Positions 17,284 through 27,014 are shown, counted from the first letter of the stretch. The stretch: 64,000 nt of DNA from an uncultured Saprospiraceae bacterium (GCA_937997635.1 CALLFA010000086.1:1-64000); one strand, 5' to 3'. The notes: generated by a model not told the origin, from the letters alone. Numbers and translations: made by a program.

Positions 17284-17706
17284 TTAATGATCGAATACTT
17301 CGATTTCTTTATTCTTTAGAACAAGATCTGTGAATTTACCTTTAAATCTTGTCGCTCTAACCATGTGATTATCAATCCAATGGTAGTTACCGCCACGAGG
17401 TTTACCCATCAAAAGCCCATGGTATTTGAATCCATGTTGCTTTAACCACGTTTCTGTGATTTTGCGATGTTCTTCCGTACGAGAAGTAAAAAAGGTAATG
17501 ATGTGATTGTCATCGTACCACTGATTCAATATCTCCAAAGCATCTGGATAATGTTCAGCTGTCACCATACGTTCAGGTTCTTCATTAGGAACGTCATCAC
17601 ATATTGTACCATCTATATCGATGAGATAATTTTTCACATTTGGGTCCAATACAGGACTTAATGCTTCTCCTTTTTCGTTTGTTACGTTTTTTAGCGAATG
17701 ATCCAT
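17284..17706 (-). CDS. Small HAD-family phosphatase-like protein
   Basis: A 140-residue HAD-fold protein. Motif I is LIDIDGTICDD (D30, D32), motif II is FFTSRT, and a late GKPRGGNYHWIDN carries the Lys/Asp region, although the final acidic pair is less canonical. It lies one base downstream of the M23 peptidase gene and is probably cotranscribed. The phosphate substrate is unknown. Confidence 0.7.
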   Translation of the reverse strand: MDHSLKNVTNEKGEALSPVLDPNVKNYLIDIDGTICDDVPNEEPERMVTAEHYPDALEILNQWYDDNHIITFFTSRTEEHRKITETWLKQHGFKYHGLLMGKPRGGNYHWIDNHMVRATRFKGKFTDLVLKNKEIEVFDH

Positions 17707-17707
17707 A

Positions 17708-18523
17708 TTAATTAAATTTTATGTAGTCTTCCGGGTTTACCGGATTACCATTATACCATAATTCAAAGTGCAAGTGTGGTCCATCTGACAGTGTACCACT
17801 ATTTCCTATTATTGCTATCGCCTCTCCAGCTTTGACAAAATCACCTGCTTTTTTGAGGTTCTTTTGATTGTGCTTATAAAAGCTAATAAACATGTCTTTA
17901 TGCTGCACACCTATTGTATGCCCTGTTTCAAGATTCCAACCTGATGAGATTACATGACCTTCTGTGACAGCTTTAACTGGTGAATCTTTTGGTGCCAAAA
18001 TGTCAACGCCAAAATGATTGATTTTAGGGTCAAATTGTAAACTGATTAATCCTCGAATAGGTGCAGAAATTTGCATGCTTGTTGAAGATTTCTTGCTTTT
18101 GCTTGGAATTAACTTTTGCTGTGAAGCATCATCTACAGTTAGCGTTTTGACATCGCCTTCGAGTGCAAGTGTAGTTCCGTCAGCTGTCAATAGCTGTCTA
18201 AATGCAGACAAATAAACCTCTTGAGCTGCTATAGAATCCTGAATAGACTCCAAATCCTTAGTCAATTGAATAAACTTAGGATTTGATTCAAAGTCAGCAT
18301 AGCCCGGGATCAACTTTTTGACCGGTGTAAATACAATACATGCGACAATAAGAAGCCCCAAAGCTACAACAAAAGAACTAATCAAGGCATATATATTTCT
18401 TAACGTAAGTTTATAGCTAGATACTTCTTCAAATGTTTCATCATTTAAAATCACCATTCGATAGGTATTTTGGTCTGAAATCCCTGATTTTTTGCTACTA
18501 TTTGATGAAGATGGCAATGTCAA
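17708..18523 (-). CDS. M23 family metallopeptidase, membrane anchored
   Basis: A 271-residue LytM-type protein. A cytosolic stub with RMVILNDETFEE is followed by one TM (about 45-67), a short coiled region and the peptidase domain. Zinc ligands are in HFGVD (H170, D174) and HLHFE (about H252), with a catalytic His in SFYKHNQKN. It probably trims peptidoglycan or regulates an amidase. The start is TTG at 18523; homologues have a similar stretch before the VILND motif, so the later ATG at residue 23 is less likely. It diverges from the porW-like gene. Confidence 0.85.
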   Translation of the reverse strand: MTLPSSSNSSKKSGISDQNTYRMVILNDETFEEVSSYKLTLRNIYALISSFVVALGLLIVACIVFTPVKKLIPGYADFESNPKFIQLTKDLESIQDSIAAQEVYLSAFRQLLTADGTTLALEGDVKTLTVDDASQQKLIPSKSKKSSTSMQISAPIRGLISLQFDPKINHFGVDILAPKDSPVKAVTEGHVISSGWNLETGHTIGVQHKDMFISFYKHNQKNLKKAGDFVKAGEAIAIIGNSGTLSDGPHLHFELWYNGNPVNPEDYIKFN

Positions 18524-18703
18524 ATGCGTTATATTTTTATAATAATTTCTGCGTATTTGTGTTAAAGTACTGTAATTCAGATTCTCATGACGCGAATTCG
18601 CAAAAATAAGGCAAATCCTGACACAATTATTGCAGTAAAGTGGTTTAAATCAGTCGAGAATCAACTAAACCGTTATCAGATTCAATTTTGACAATCGCAG
18701 CAA

Positions 18704-21700
18704 ATGTTAAAAAACATCTTATTATTTATAGTTAGTCTGTCCATAATTATTGGCGTGTCTTCTTGCAAAACAACGAAAAAAGAAGGGGAGATAGGCTGGG
18801 TAGGCAAACAATACCACGATTTGACAGCAAGATTCAATGGGTATTATAATGCAGATGTCATCTATGACGAGACTTTAGTCATTTTAGAAAATCAATATCA
18901 GGACAACTACAACCAACTGTTGCCAGTATATCCTGAAATCAGCATTGAAAATCCAGAATCTCAGGCTCAAGAACTAGATCGTGCGATAGAGAAAGTAGCT
19001 GTTGTCAGTAACTTACATCCAGGCTCTAAATGGGTAGATGATTGTTATGTCATGATGGGGAAAGTGCAATATCTCAAACAAGATTATGAGTCTGCCGAAG
19101 AGACCTTAAAGTATTTTTCTGAAAATTTCAATCCAGCTGATCCAAATTCGCGCGCCTTCAATGCAACGAAAAAGGAAGACCCTAATGAAGTGAGAAGAAA
19201 TGAACAAAAGGAAAAAAAGAAGATTCGAGAGATTGAAAGAAAAAAAGAGGAGGAACAACGAAAAGAAGACAACAAACTGAAAGAGAAACTAAAAGAAGCG
19301 CAAGATAAAGTCAAAGAGAAAGTCAGAAAAGTAAAAGACGACAAGCATAAATTCACTGAAGACAGAAAAAAAGATTTTGCTGATTTGCGTAAAAAACAAC
19401 GAGAGCTACGGGATAAAGCAAAATCTGTCTATGATAAAGAGTTGAAAAAATTAAAAGACGACATCAAGAAAAGAAAAGAAAATCTGACCGCAGCACAGCG
19501 AAAAGAAAGAGAAAATGAGCGAGATAGAAAATTAAAAGAAAGAGAAAATGCTGCTAAGAATAATGACAGATCTGCCAAAAGGAAAAAATCAGAGATAGAG
19601 GCTGAGAAACAGGCAAAAGAATTAGAGAGACAGAAAAGTGCCGCTCTACTCAGTAAAACTGAACAGCTGGAAAAAGAACTTGAGCAAAAACAAGCAGAAT
19701 TAGAAGCTTTCCAGGCAAAAAGAGCTGAAGAGAAAGAAGCACAACTCGCTGCCAACACTAAAGCAGTTGAAGACTTCCAAGCGGAAACAGATCGATTGGA
19801 AGAAGAGTATGATTCTAAAGAGGAGGACATAGTTCAGCAAGAAGAAAACAGACAGAATGCAGAAGAAGAAAAAGAAGCTGAAGCTATTGTCAATCCATTC
19901 GACGAGCAACTGGCAGGTGAAGATGAGCAAGAAGAAAAGGAAGACAACATCAAAACAAGAGACAACATTGGCAAAGCAGGATTTATGAAACATAGACCCG
20001 CATATGCTGAAGGACAATATTGGTTAGCCATGACCTATATAGAGCGGCAGAATTATTTTGTGGCTGATTATATTTTAAAATCATTGGCAGAGAACTCCTC
20101 TATATCAAAAGACGTCGCAAAGAAATTACCCGCAGCAAGAGCACATTTATATCTAAAACAAGAAAGAGAGGATCTGGCCCCTTCTATGTTGCAAGAAGCA
20201 ATGGAAATCGCTGATAAAAAGCAAGACAGAGCCAGATACGCATTTATACTCGCTCAATTAATGGAAAAACGAGGTCAATATGCAGAAGCGAGCGAAGCTT
20301 TTGAGAGTGCCAGAAAAATGAGTCCTGCATACGATATGAAGTTTAATGCGCAACTAGCCAATCTGAGAACAGAGTGGTTAGCTGGACTTTCATCAATGGA
20401 CGAGTCTCAAAAGAAGTTGAATAAGCTAACTCGTGATGTAAAGAATTATGACTTTCTAGATCAAATATATGTGACAAAAGCTGAGATGTTCATGGCTGCT
20501 GGAAATCAAGAAGAAGCTTTATTGGCATTCAAAGAAGCCACGCGATATGGTTCAGACTCTCCTCAACGGAAAGCAGAATCATTCTATCGATTAGCATCTC
20601 TATTTTATGGCACAGATGATTATGTGAATGCAAAACTATACTACGATAGTACGCTGCAAGTCATGCCAGAAAAAGATGACAGATATCTTGATGTCAAAAG
20701 ACTCAATGAGAATTTAACCGCTGTTGCTGAAAGTGCCATGTTAGTAGCAAAACAAGATTCATTACTTGCTTTATCTAATTTATCAGAAGAGGAGCTAGAA
20801 AAATGGGCACTGGAGAAATATGAAAGAGAAAATAAAAATGAAGATACTGAAGCAGCTCCACTGATAGCAAGACCAAATACCAGACGTCCGTCTTTCGGAA
20901 ATCAAGCAAATTCAAGTTTCTTTGCTTACAATTCTCTAGTGCTCGAAAAAGGTAAATTTGATTTTAATCGTAAATGGGGAGACCGCCCATTGCAAGATAA
21001 CTGGAGAAGATCAAGCGAAATCTCAGAGACGCTATTGGTGGATGATCCGGAGATAGAAGTGCCGGATGAAAATGAAATTGCTGAACAAGAAGCCATTGCC
21101 CAAATTTTAAGAGAAGTACCAGTAGGAGCAGCTCAACGAAAAACAGCTGAAATAAAACTTCAAGCTGCAATGTATGATCTTGGTACGAGTCTCCGGAACA
21201 ATTTAGATAATTACGAAAAATCAAATAACGTTTTAACCGAATACGTCAAGCGCTTTCCAACTTCAGACAAGCTAATCAATGTTTATTATTACTTGTATCT
21301 GAACCACACTGACTTAGGTCAAACATCAGAAGCTAATGTCTATCTACAATTGATCAAGTCAGGTTTCCCAGATTCTGACTTCGCAAAAACTTTAGAAAAT
21401 CCTGCTTATGTCGAACAATTGGAGACTGAACAAAAAAAACTGGATGATTACTATGAAGAAACCTACAGAAAATTCGATGCTGGTCAATATGAATCAGCGT
21501 TCGAAATGGCATCACAGGCTCCAGAAATATTTGGTGAAGAAAATGAGTATGCAGCTAAGTTAGGTCTTGTAGCCGTAATGAGCCAAGGAGCTATTGATGG
21601 CAAAGAGTTTTACATTACAGAACTAAAGAAATTCATTCAAACATATCCGAATACGCCTGAGACGACTAGAGCTAGTGAGATATTGAGGTTTTTAAGAGGC

Positions 21701-22123
21701 AATCAAAATGCCTTCGACGGTGAATTATATGAAGAGCAATTGGCTAATTTCACCAGACAAGATGACAAATTGCATTATGTCATTTATGTATTATACGATT
21801 GCGATCTTGCTAAAATGAAAAGTGCAAAAGTTGCTATTGCTGGATACAATAACAAATTTCACAAATTAGCTAAACTAAGAATGTCCAATATCTTCCTCAA
21901 TCCAGAGGATAAATCTCAAGTAGTCTTAATCAGAAGTTTTGACAACAGAGCAAAGGCACTCGAATATATGACCATCGCAAATAGAAACATCAAGGATCAT
22001 CTCAAACCTGAAGAGTTCAGCTATGACATGTTTGCGGTCACACAAAACAATTATAGAGAAGTCATGAAACAAAAAACGACTAAGAACTACGAGGCGTTTT
22101 ATGATATACACTATATACAGTAG
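18704..22123 (+). CDS. porW: PorW/SprE-like TPR lipoprotein of the type IX secretion system
   Basis: A 1139-residue lipoprotein: signal peptide with lipobox GVSSC (C21), the family opening WVGKQYHDLTARFNGYYNAD, then TPR-like helices, then a highly charged Lys/Glu/Arg/Gln-rich segment (about 165-420) predicted to be coiled coil, and further TPRs to the C-terminal end. PorW/SprE is needed for protein export and gliding in Bacteroidota, acting at the periplasmic side of the T9SS core (family knowledge). The long charged insert is unusual. It is monocistronic and ends against the decaying defence island. Confidence 0.75.
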   Translation: MLKNILLFIVSLSIIIGVSSCKTTKKEGEIGWVGKQYHDLTARFNGYYNADVIYDETLVILENQYQDNYNQLLPVYPEISIENPESQAQELDRAIEKVAVVSNLHPGSKWVDDCYVMMGKVQYLKQDYESAEETLKYFSENFNPADPNSRAFNATKKEDPNEVRRNEQKEKKKIREIERKKEEEQRKEDNKLKEKLKEAQDKVKEKVRKVKDDKHKFTEDRKKDFADLRKKQRELRDKAKSVYDKELKKLKDDIKKRKENLTAAQRKERENERDRKLKERENAAKNNDRSAKRKKSEIEAEKQAKELERQKSAALLSKTEQLEKELEQKQAELEAFQAKRAEEKEAQLAANTKAVEDFQAETDRLEEEYDSKEEDIVQQEENRQNAEEEKEAEAIVNPFDEQLAGEDEQEEKEDNIKTRDNIGKAGFMKHRPAYAEGQYWLAMTYIERQNYFVADYILKSLAENSSISKDVAKKLPAARAHLYLKQEREDLAPSMLQEAMEIADKKQDRARYAFILAQLMEKRGQYAEASEAFESARKMSPAYDMKFNAQLANLRTEWLAGLSSMDESQKKLNKLTRDVKNYDFLDQIYVTKAEMFMAAGNQEEALLAFKEATRYGSDSPQRKAESFYRLASLFYGTDDYVNAKLYYDSTLQVMPEKDDRYLDVKRLNENLTAVAESAMLVAKQDSLLALSNLSEEELEKWALEKYERENKNEDTEAAPLIARPNTRRPSFGNQANSSFFAYNSLVLEKGKFDFNRKWGDRPLQDNWRRSSEISETLLVDDPEIEVPDENEIAEQEAIAQILREVPVGAAQRKTAEIKLQAAMYDLGTSLRNNLDNYEKSNNVLTEYVKRFPTSDKLINVYYYLYLNHTDLGQTSEANVYLQLIKSGFPDSDFAKTLENPAYVEQLETEQKKLDDYYEETYRKFDAGQYESAFEMASQAPEIFGEENEYAAKLGLVAVMSQGAIDGKEFYITELKKFIQTYPNTPETTRASEILRFLRGNQNAFDGELYEEQLANFTRQDDKLHYVIYVLYDCDLAKMKSAKVAIAGYNNKFHKLAKLRMSNIFLNPEDKSQVVLIRSFDNRAKALEYMTIANRNIKDHLKPEEFSYDMFAVTQNNYREVMKQKTTKNYEAFYDIHYIQ

Positions 22124-22129
22124 ATAAAC

Positions 22130-22250
22130 CTGTTATAGAAGATAAGCCCAAGATGTAATCTAGGAATTCATCGGCATTCATTTTGCCTCGTCGTGTATTG
22201 GCAATATTCTAGAGTTGCTGTTCGAGTTGTTTTTTCTGTTCTTCGCTCAT
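22130..22250 (-). pseudogene. hsdM N-terminal remnant (type I methyltransferase)
   Basis: Read on the minus strand from an ATG at 22250 the frame gives MSEEQKKQLEQQL, a TAG stop, then NIANTRRGKMNADEFLDYILG. That is the standard HsdM N-terminus, in which the stop replaces the Trp of LWNIANTLRGKMNADEF (TGG to TAG). After ILG a one-base shift restores IFYNRFIY, matching the family's GFIFYRYLSE. So there is one nonsense change and one frameshift. The homology ends next to the porW-like stop. The remnant starts with a TAATG overlap on the AbiEii-like gene, so it was once in the same operon. Confidence 0.8.
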
Positions 22251-23355
22251 TATACTTCTTCAGTTAATAGGGTGATGGTTTGATGCCAATAATAAAAGAT
22301 AGATTTATCTGGTTGCTTTTTTAGTCTATTTAAGTAGGCATAGTCTTGATTCTCGATATTTAAGTCTTTGATGTCTTGTCCTTCGTAGTAAGCGATAGGA
22401 CTCATATCGTTTTTGATAATTTTGGCAACCATTAAAGCGACTCGTGCAGATGCTGCCATGGCATTTTCGATTCTGAAATGTCCTTCCATTAAATAGCCAG
22501 CACCAAATGATCTGATACCTTTCTCTAAAAGTTTAAAATTGTCCTTTGAACGTTTATCTGGATTTCGTTCTCTTCTTGCGATGGTAAGACAAGTCTCAAA
22601 AGTGTCATCAAGTACAACTTCTACTGTTTTATCATAGCCTCCTTGTGTTGATTTTCTAAAGCCGATTTCCTGTTCTGCATGAAGTCGGAAACTATCTGCA
22701 ACAATTTCCATGTTCGATACATTTTCAAAGAGTCTGCTGAGATCGTATAACTGTTTTGAAATTTCTGTCGTTGAATCTCTATCTCCTTTAAAGTAGGGTA
22801 TCCCTATAGTGTTCGGAGCAAATGCTGTTAGTTTATCTCCAGTTATGGCATCAATGGAAGGAGTTTGTACAGTTGTTTCGTTTTCTGTTTCTATCCATTT
22901 GGTCTGAATTGAAGATTCCGTAAATTCTGGATAAATAGATTTTTCTATAAGTATGTCCAATAGAATTCCTCCTGGTACATTCGCGTTAACAACTGATTCA
23001 AAATTAAATTTATAATGTGCTTTTGGAACTCCTCCTTGTAGCTCCTATGTTCGTCAAGATCCCACTTTTCAAATCTTGAATCCTCCACAATTTCATCGAG
23101 CATATTTTCAACTTCTTCCCGTTCAGATTGACAGACAATATCTATATCAATTGAAAATCTCGTTCCCTCATCGAGAAGTAGGACTAAACTTGTTCCGCCT
23201 TTGAAAGTAAAATCAAGACCTTTGTTCTTTAACCTTTCTAATAGGTGTAAGGCGTAAATCATTCGTTCAAGTATTCCAACTTGAATTGACTTATGTTTCT
23301 TCTGTTGTTTGAAGCTATCTAACCATTCTCTTGTGAAGCATTTTTCCGAAATCAT
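22250..23355 (-). pseudogene. AbiEii-like nucleotidyltransferase, frameshifted
   Basis: Two overlapping ORFs (22945-23355 and 22250-22960) together make one AbiEii/AbiGii-type nucleotidyltransferase. The first holds the fold's signature FKGGTSL and RFSIDIDIV. At about 23031 the reading frame breaks: the ORF goes on as KEEFQKHI to an early stop, while the other frame reads GVPKAHYKFNFESVVNA straight into LLDILIEKSIYPEF of the second ORF. Restoring one G in a GGAGGAG run would give one continuous protein of about 365 residues. In type IV abortive systems this protein is the toxin. It overlaps the AbiEi-like gene by four bases. Confidence 0.78.
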
Positions 23356-24116
23356 TCTATCATATCTTTTATCAGGTGGTTCAAATTATTGTTTAAGAAT
23401 GATTTTAATTCATCTGCCCTATCTCTACGCTTAGCGTAGCTAAATAGGCGAGTATAATTTATTGTATACTGTTTTACGGCGTTCTCGAACAAATGAGTCA
23501 TTTCAGATCCTTGATAGAAGTAGAATAGTTTATCATCAGAGAATAAGTCCACCAAAATTTTTTCAAGTTGTGGAATTGGAATCTCATTTTTTTTGATTGT
23601 TTGTTTTGCTAATGGTGATCTTGTGATCAGCTTTTTAATCACAACAGGTTTTCTGCTCTCAGTTATATACAGATCGATCTCTTTTTCATAGGGATTGAGA
23701 TATAACTCATATTTGAAATTATCTTTTAGGCGGAAATAGAGGTCTTGTTCAAATCCTTTTTCTATTTCGATTATGATTATTTCTTTACTAGATTGGTGTT
23801 GAAGAAATTCATTTAACCAAGATGTTTCCCAGAGGCAGTACTTTAGATCATTGAAGTATTCCTTTGTTGTTCTACTTAGTTTAAGCAGTTCTGAGGATAT
23901 TTCAGGTTTATAATTGGGTTTAAAGCTTATGGCATAGCATCCTCTTTTCACGCTTTTAATGATATTTTTATCCTTTAGATCATAGATTCTCCATCCAAGC
24001 GTTCCTTTTTTGAGGTTTGGTTCAAAATATCTATAGAAGTCATATAGTTCATCTCTTGAGAATGAGTCCCTTTCCTTGAATTCCTCGATTAATCTATGTT
24101 CAAAAATCTTCGACAT
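23352..24116 (-). CDS. AbiEi-like winged-helix antitoxin/regulator candidate
   Basis: An intact 254-residue protein. The ATG at 24116 (MSKIFEHRLIEEFKERD) is preferred over the ORF-track start because the extra 13 residues overlap the candidate operator. Residues about 15-60 look like a winged helix (FSRDELYDFYRYFEP ... IYDLKDKNIIKSVKRGCYAI); the rest resembles a DUF6577-like or AbiEi-like C-terminal domain. It is directly upstream of, and overlaps by four bases, the AbiEii-like gene, the usual antitoxin-toxin order. The function is inferred from this context and the N-terminal fold. Confidence 0.6.
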   Translation of the reverse strand: MSKIFEHRLIEEFKERDSFSRDELYDFYRYFEPNLKKGTLGWRIYDLKDKNIIKSVKRGCYAISFKPNYKPEISSELLKLSRTTKEYFNDLKYCLWETSWLNEFLQHQSSKEIIIIEIEKGFEQDLYFRLKDNFKYELYLNPYEKEIDLYITESRKPVVIKKLITRSPLAKQTIKKNEIPIPQLEKILVDLFSDDKLFYFYQGSEMTHLFENAVKQYTINYTRLFSYAKRRDRADELKSFLNNNLNHLIKDMIE

Positions 24117-24130
24117 GATTACCCAATTTA

Positions 24131-24198
24131 TGCCAAAAATAAGAATAATTGGCAAATATTAGAAATCTAATAAATGCCAGTAAATAAGAATACTGGTA
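24131..24198. promoter_or_regulatory. Two matched inverted repeats, candidate AbiEi operators
   Basis: Two 24-bp sites lie at 24131-24154 and 24175-24198, 44 bp apart start to start. The first has perfect TGCCAA/TTGGCA arms. The second has TGCCAGTA/TACTGGTA arms with one wobble mismatch. They share the core AATAAGAATA in the same orientation, and both are followed by AATATT. Site one ends 14 bases before the AbiEi-like start codon. AbiEi proteins are known to repress their own operon through two inverted repeats; that is the basis of this call. Confidence 0.65.
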
Positions 24199-24355
24199 AA
24201 TATTTGCAAAACCTTGTGTGGGTGGAAAAAGATTGTGGGAGGCGGAAAAAGCAATGTGTCTGATAAGAATCTTTGCTCTTTTTTGAAAGTTGGCAAAATT
24301 CACCTGTAGCTTTTCAATTATTCCAAAGGCTCATTTTTACTTTTCTATCATCAGC

Positions 24356-24381
24356 TTGCATGTAACTTTCTTATATCTTTG
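24356..24381 (+). promoter_or_regulatory. pheT promoter
   Basis: TATCTTTG at 24374-24381 matches TAnnTTTG, with a TTG at 24356-24358 and a 15-base spacer, a little short of the usual 17-23. The leader to the ATG at 24400 would be about a dozen bases. Confidence 0.5.
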
Positions 24382-24399
24382 CACACGAACGCAAAGCTT

Positions 24400-26838
24400 A
24401 TGAAGATTTCACTGAATTGGTTGTCTGATTACATTAATATCCCAGTTTCTCCAGAAGAACTATCTGATATACTTACTGACCTAGGTCTCGAAGTGGAAGG
24501 TATGGAAAAGATAGAAGGTGTCCCTGGAGGATTAGCTGGTGTAAAAGTTGGTTATGTCGTTGAATGTGGAAAACATCCAAATGCCGATAGATTATCTTTG
24601 ACGAAAGTAGAGCTTGGAATTGGAGATCCCGTACAAATAGTCTGTGGAGCACCCAATGTGGCTCAAGGCCAAAAAGTATTGGTCGCTACAGTTGGCACAA
24701 AACTTTACCCGCATGGTGGAGAGCCATTTAAAATCAAAAAAGGGAAAATAAGAGGAGAAGTATCTGAAGGAATGATATGTGCGGAGGACGAATTAGGGTT
24801 AGGCTCTGATCATGAGGGGATCATGGTATTGTCTGAAGATGCAATTATTGGTCAAGATGCAAAAGACCACCTTGACTTGGAAGAGGATGTGATCTACGAT
24901 ATTGGCTTGACACCAAATAGGTCAGATGCAACTTCTCATATTGGTGTGGCCAGAGACCTGTTGGCTTATTTTAAAGTGCATGATTTAGAACACACAGGTA
25001 TAAAGCTGCCTGACACCTATAATTTCAGCATGGAAAAAAGAGACTTTAACCATGTCACCGTAGATATTCAGGATCTCGTCGGTTGTCCACGATATTCTGC
25101 TGTGTCCCTCAGTGAAGTCAATGTCAAAGAATCGCCAGATTGGATTAAAAAACGTTTGGCATCAGTAGGTGTGCGATCAATCAATAATATAGTTGACATT
25201 ACAAATTTTGTTTTGCATGAAACTGGTCAGCCTTTGCATGCATTTGATCTCCAAAAAATAGCAGGTGAAAAAGTGATCGTTCAGAATCTTCCGGCAGGTA
25301 CCAAATTCACGACTTTAGACGAAAAAGAACGGACATTAGCTGAAGATGATCTGATGATTTGTAATGGCAATAACGAAGGCATGTGCATAGCTGGAATTTT
25401 TGGTGGCATCACGAGTGGTGTGACGGAATCCACAAAGCATATTTTCTTAGAGTCCGCTCATTTCAACGCTAAGAGAATTCGAGTATCGAGTACTAGGCAC
25501 TTATTGCGTACCGACGCTGCAATGAGATTTGAAAAAGGAACAGACCCAAATGAAACAATATTTGCACTCAAAAGAGCGGCCCAGTTAATGGAATCTTTAG
25601 CCGATGCCATCATCAGTTCGGATGTCATTGATGTTTATCCAGAGGAGATCAAACCAGCAGCCATTCATGTGACATACAAAAAAGTGAATGATTTGATAGG
25701 TATCGAATTGTCAAGAGAGACGATATCACGAATTCTTGACGCTTTAGATATAGAAATCATTTCTACAACGGATGATTCATTTACGGTACAAGTCCCTACG
25801 AATAAGGCTGATGTCACTAGAGATGTTGACATTGTAGAAGAGATATTAAGAGTCTATGGATTTAATAATGTCCCTTTCTCTTCAAAAATGACAACTTCCA
25901 TCTCGTTTACCAAGCAACCAGACCCGATGGCTGTCCAAGAGTCTTTAAGTGAATTGCTTGTATCCAAGGGCTACTCAGAAATGATGAATTTGTCCATCAC
26001 ACAATCTGAGAAATATAAAAAGGTGTTGCCAGAATATGAAGATAAATTCATCTACATTAATAACACCTCTAATATTCATCTCGATATCATGAGGCCAGAG
26101 ATGATGTTACCTGCTTTACAAACATTGCAATACAACAAAAACAGGCAACTAAAAGACATTAAATATTTTGAGTTTGGAAGAAGCTATCACAGCGGAGAAG
26201 TGCGAAAAGAGGATAAACATCTGATACTACTGTTGAGTGGTCAATTAGATAAACAGAGTTGGCACAGCGATAGTCGCCACACTGATTTTTACGATTTGCG
26301 AAGAGTTGTGGATGAGATCCTTAGTCGCACTGGTGCAAGTTCTTACAAAGTCAGCGAAATTCAAGACAGTTCAAAATGGGAATATGGACTTACCTATGAG
26401 AGAGGCAAAGATCACATCGTCAGTTTTGGTAGTGTAAAAAGAGATGTCTTGACAGTAAGTGATATTTCTGATGATGTTTTCTATGCTGAATTTGATTTGG
26501 AAATGCTACATAAGTTGACAAGTCAGTCAAAGACAAAGATCAAACCAATCAGTAAATTTCCTACGATTCGTCGTGACTTAGCGATGGTCATAGACAATCA
26601 ATGCACATTCTCAGAAATAGAAGCGATAATCAAAAAGGCTGATAAAAAGCTCATCAAAGATGTCAACCTGTTTGATGTGTATAAAAATGAAGATCAACTG
26701 GGTACAGGTAAAAAATCTTATGCAGTCAGTATCGTATTCGAAGATGATTCAAAAACCTTGCAGGATAAGGACATTGACCCGATCATTAAGCATGTGATGA
26801 AAATGCTTGAAGATAAATTGGGGGCATCATTGAGGTAA
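24400..26838 (+). CDS. pheT: Phenylalanine--tRNA ligase beta subunit
   Basis: An 812-residue PheT that charges tRNA-Phe with PheS. From MKISLNWLSDYINIP it runs through the EMAP-like tRNA-binding domain (about 40-150, GVKVGYVVECGKHPNADRLSLTKV), the B3/B4 editing region, the B5 domain (TNKADVTRDVDIVEEILRVYGF) and the C-terminal ferredoxin-like anticodon domain (ISKFPTIRRDLAMVID). The ORF-track start includes an in-frame TTG inside the promoter; the ATG at 24400 is the right start. pheS is not in this window. Confidence 0.96.
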   Translation: MKISLNWLSDYINIPVSPEELSDILTDLGLEVEGMEKIEGVPGGLAGVKVGYVVECGKHPNADRLSLTKVELGIGDPVQIVCGAPNVAQGQKVLVATVGTKLYPHGGEPFKIKKGKIRGEVSEGMICAEDELGLGSDHEGIMVLSEDAIIGQDAKDHLDLEEDVIYDIGLTPNRSDATSHIGVARDLLAYFKVHDLEHTGIKLPDTYNFSMEKRDFNHVTVDIQDLVGCPRYSAVSLSEVNVKESPDWIKKRLASVGVRSINNIVDITNFVLHETGQPLHAFDLQKIAGEKVIVQNLPAGTKFTTLDEKERTLAEDDLMICNGNNEGMCIAGIFGGITSGVTESTKHIFLESAHFNAKRIRVSSTRHLLRTDAAMRFEKGTDPNETIFALKRAAQLMESLADAIISSDVIDVYPEEIKPAAIHVTYKKVNDLIGIELSRETISRILDALDIEIISTTDDSFTVQVPTNKADVTRDVDIVEEILRVYGFNNVPFSSKMTTSISFTKQPDPMAVQESLSELLVSKGYSEMMNLSITQSEKYKKVLPEYEDKFIYINNTSNIHLDIMRPEMMLPALQTLQYNKNRQLKDIKYFEFGRSYHSGEVRKEDKHLILLLSGQLDKQSWHSDSRHTDFYDLRRVVDEILSRTGASSYKVSEIQDSSKWEYGLTYERGKDHIVSFGSVKRDVLTVSDISDDVFYAEFDLEMLHKLTSQSKTKIKPISKFPTIRRDLAMVIDNQCTFSEIEAIIKKADKKLIKDVNLFDVYKNEDQLGTGKKSYAVSIVFEDDSKTLQDKDIDPIIKHVMKMLEDKLGASLR

Positions 26839-27014
26839 AGCCAGTTGAAAACCTTTAGCTCACTTTAGAATGAGAGGGCGAACAAAAAGGTATCTCGACC
26901 ATCTAGCGACCTCTTTGTATAATTTTAGTTTACTGCCTGGTGCAAACCGGTTGAATTCCTCTGTACTAGCCAAAACTCCATTCTCAACCAAAAACATCGT
27001 ATATTGAGACAATT

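Noticed and set aside
19429-20031. Antisense ORFs within the porW-like gene
   Set aside because: They are Ser/Phe/Leu-rich mirrors of the Lys/Glu-rich coiled coil and have no motif of their own.
22250-23355. Programmed frameshift in the AbiEii-like gene
   Set aside because: The break lies in a GGAGGAG run, not a classic slippery heptamer with a downstream structure; the neighbouring hsdM remnant makes decay more likely.
26935-26980. Sequence CCGGTTGAATTCC resembling a tRNA T-arm
   Set aside because: No matching acceptor or anticodon arm could be folded around it.
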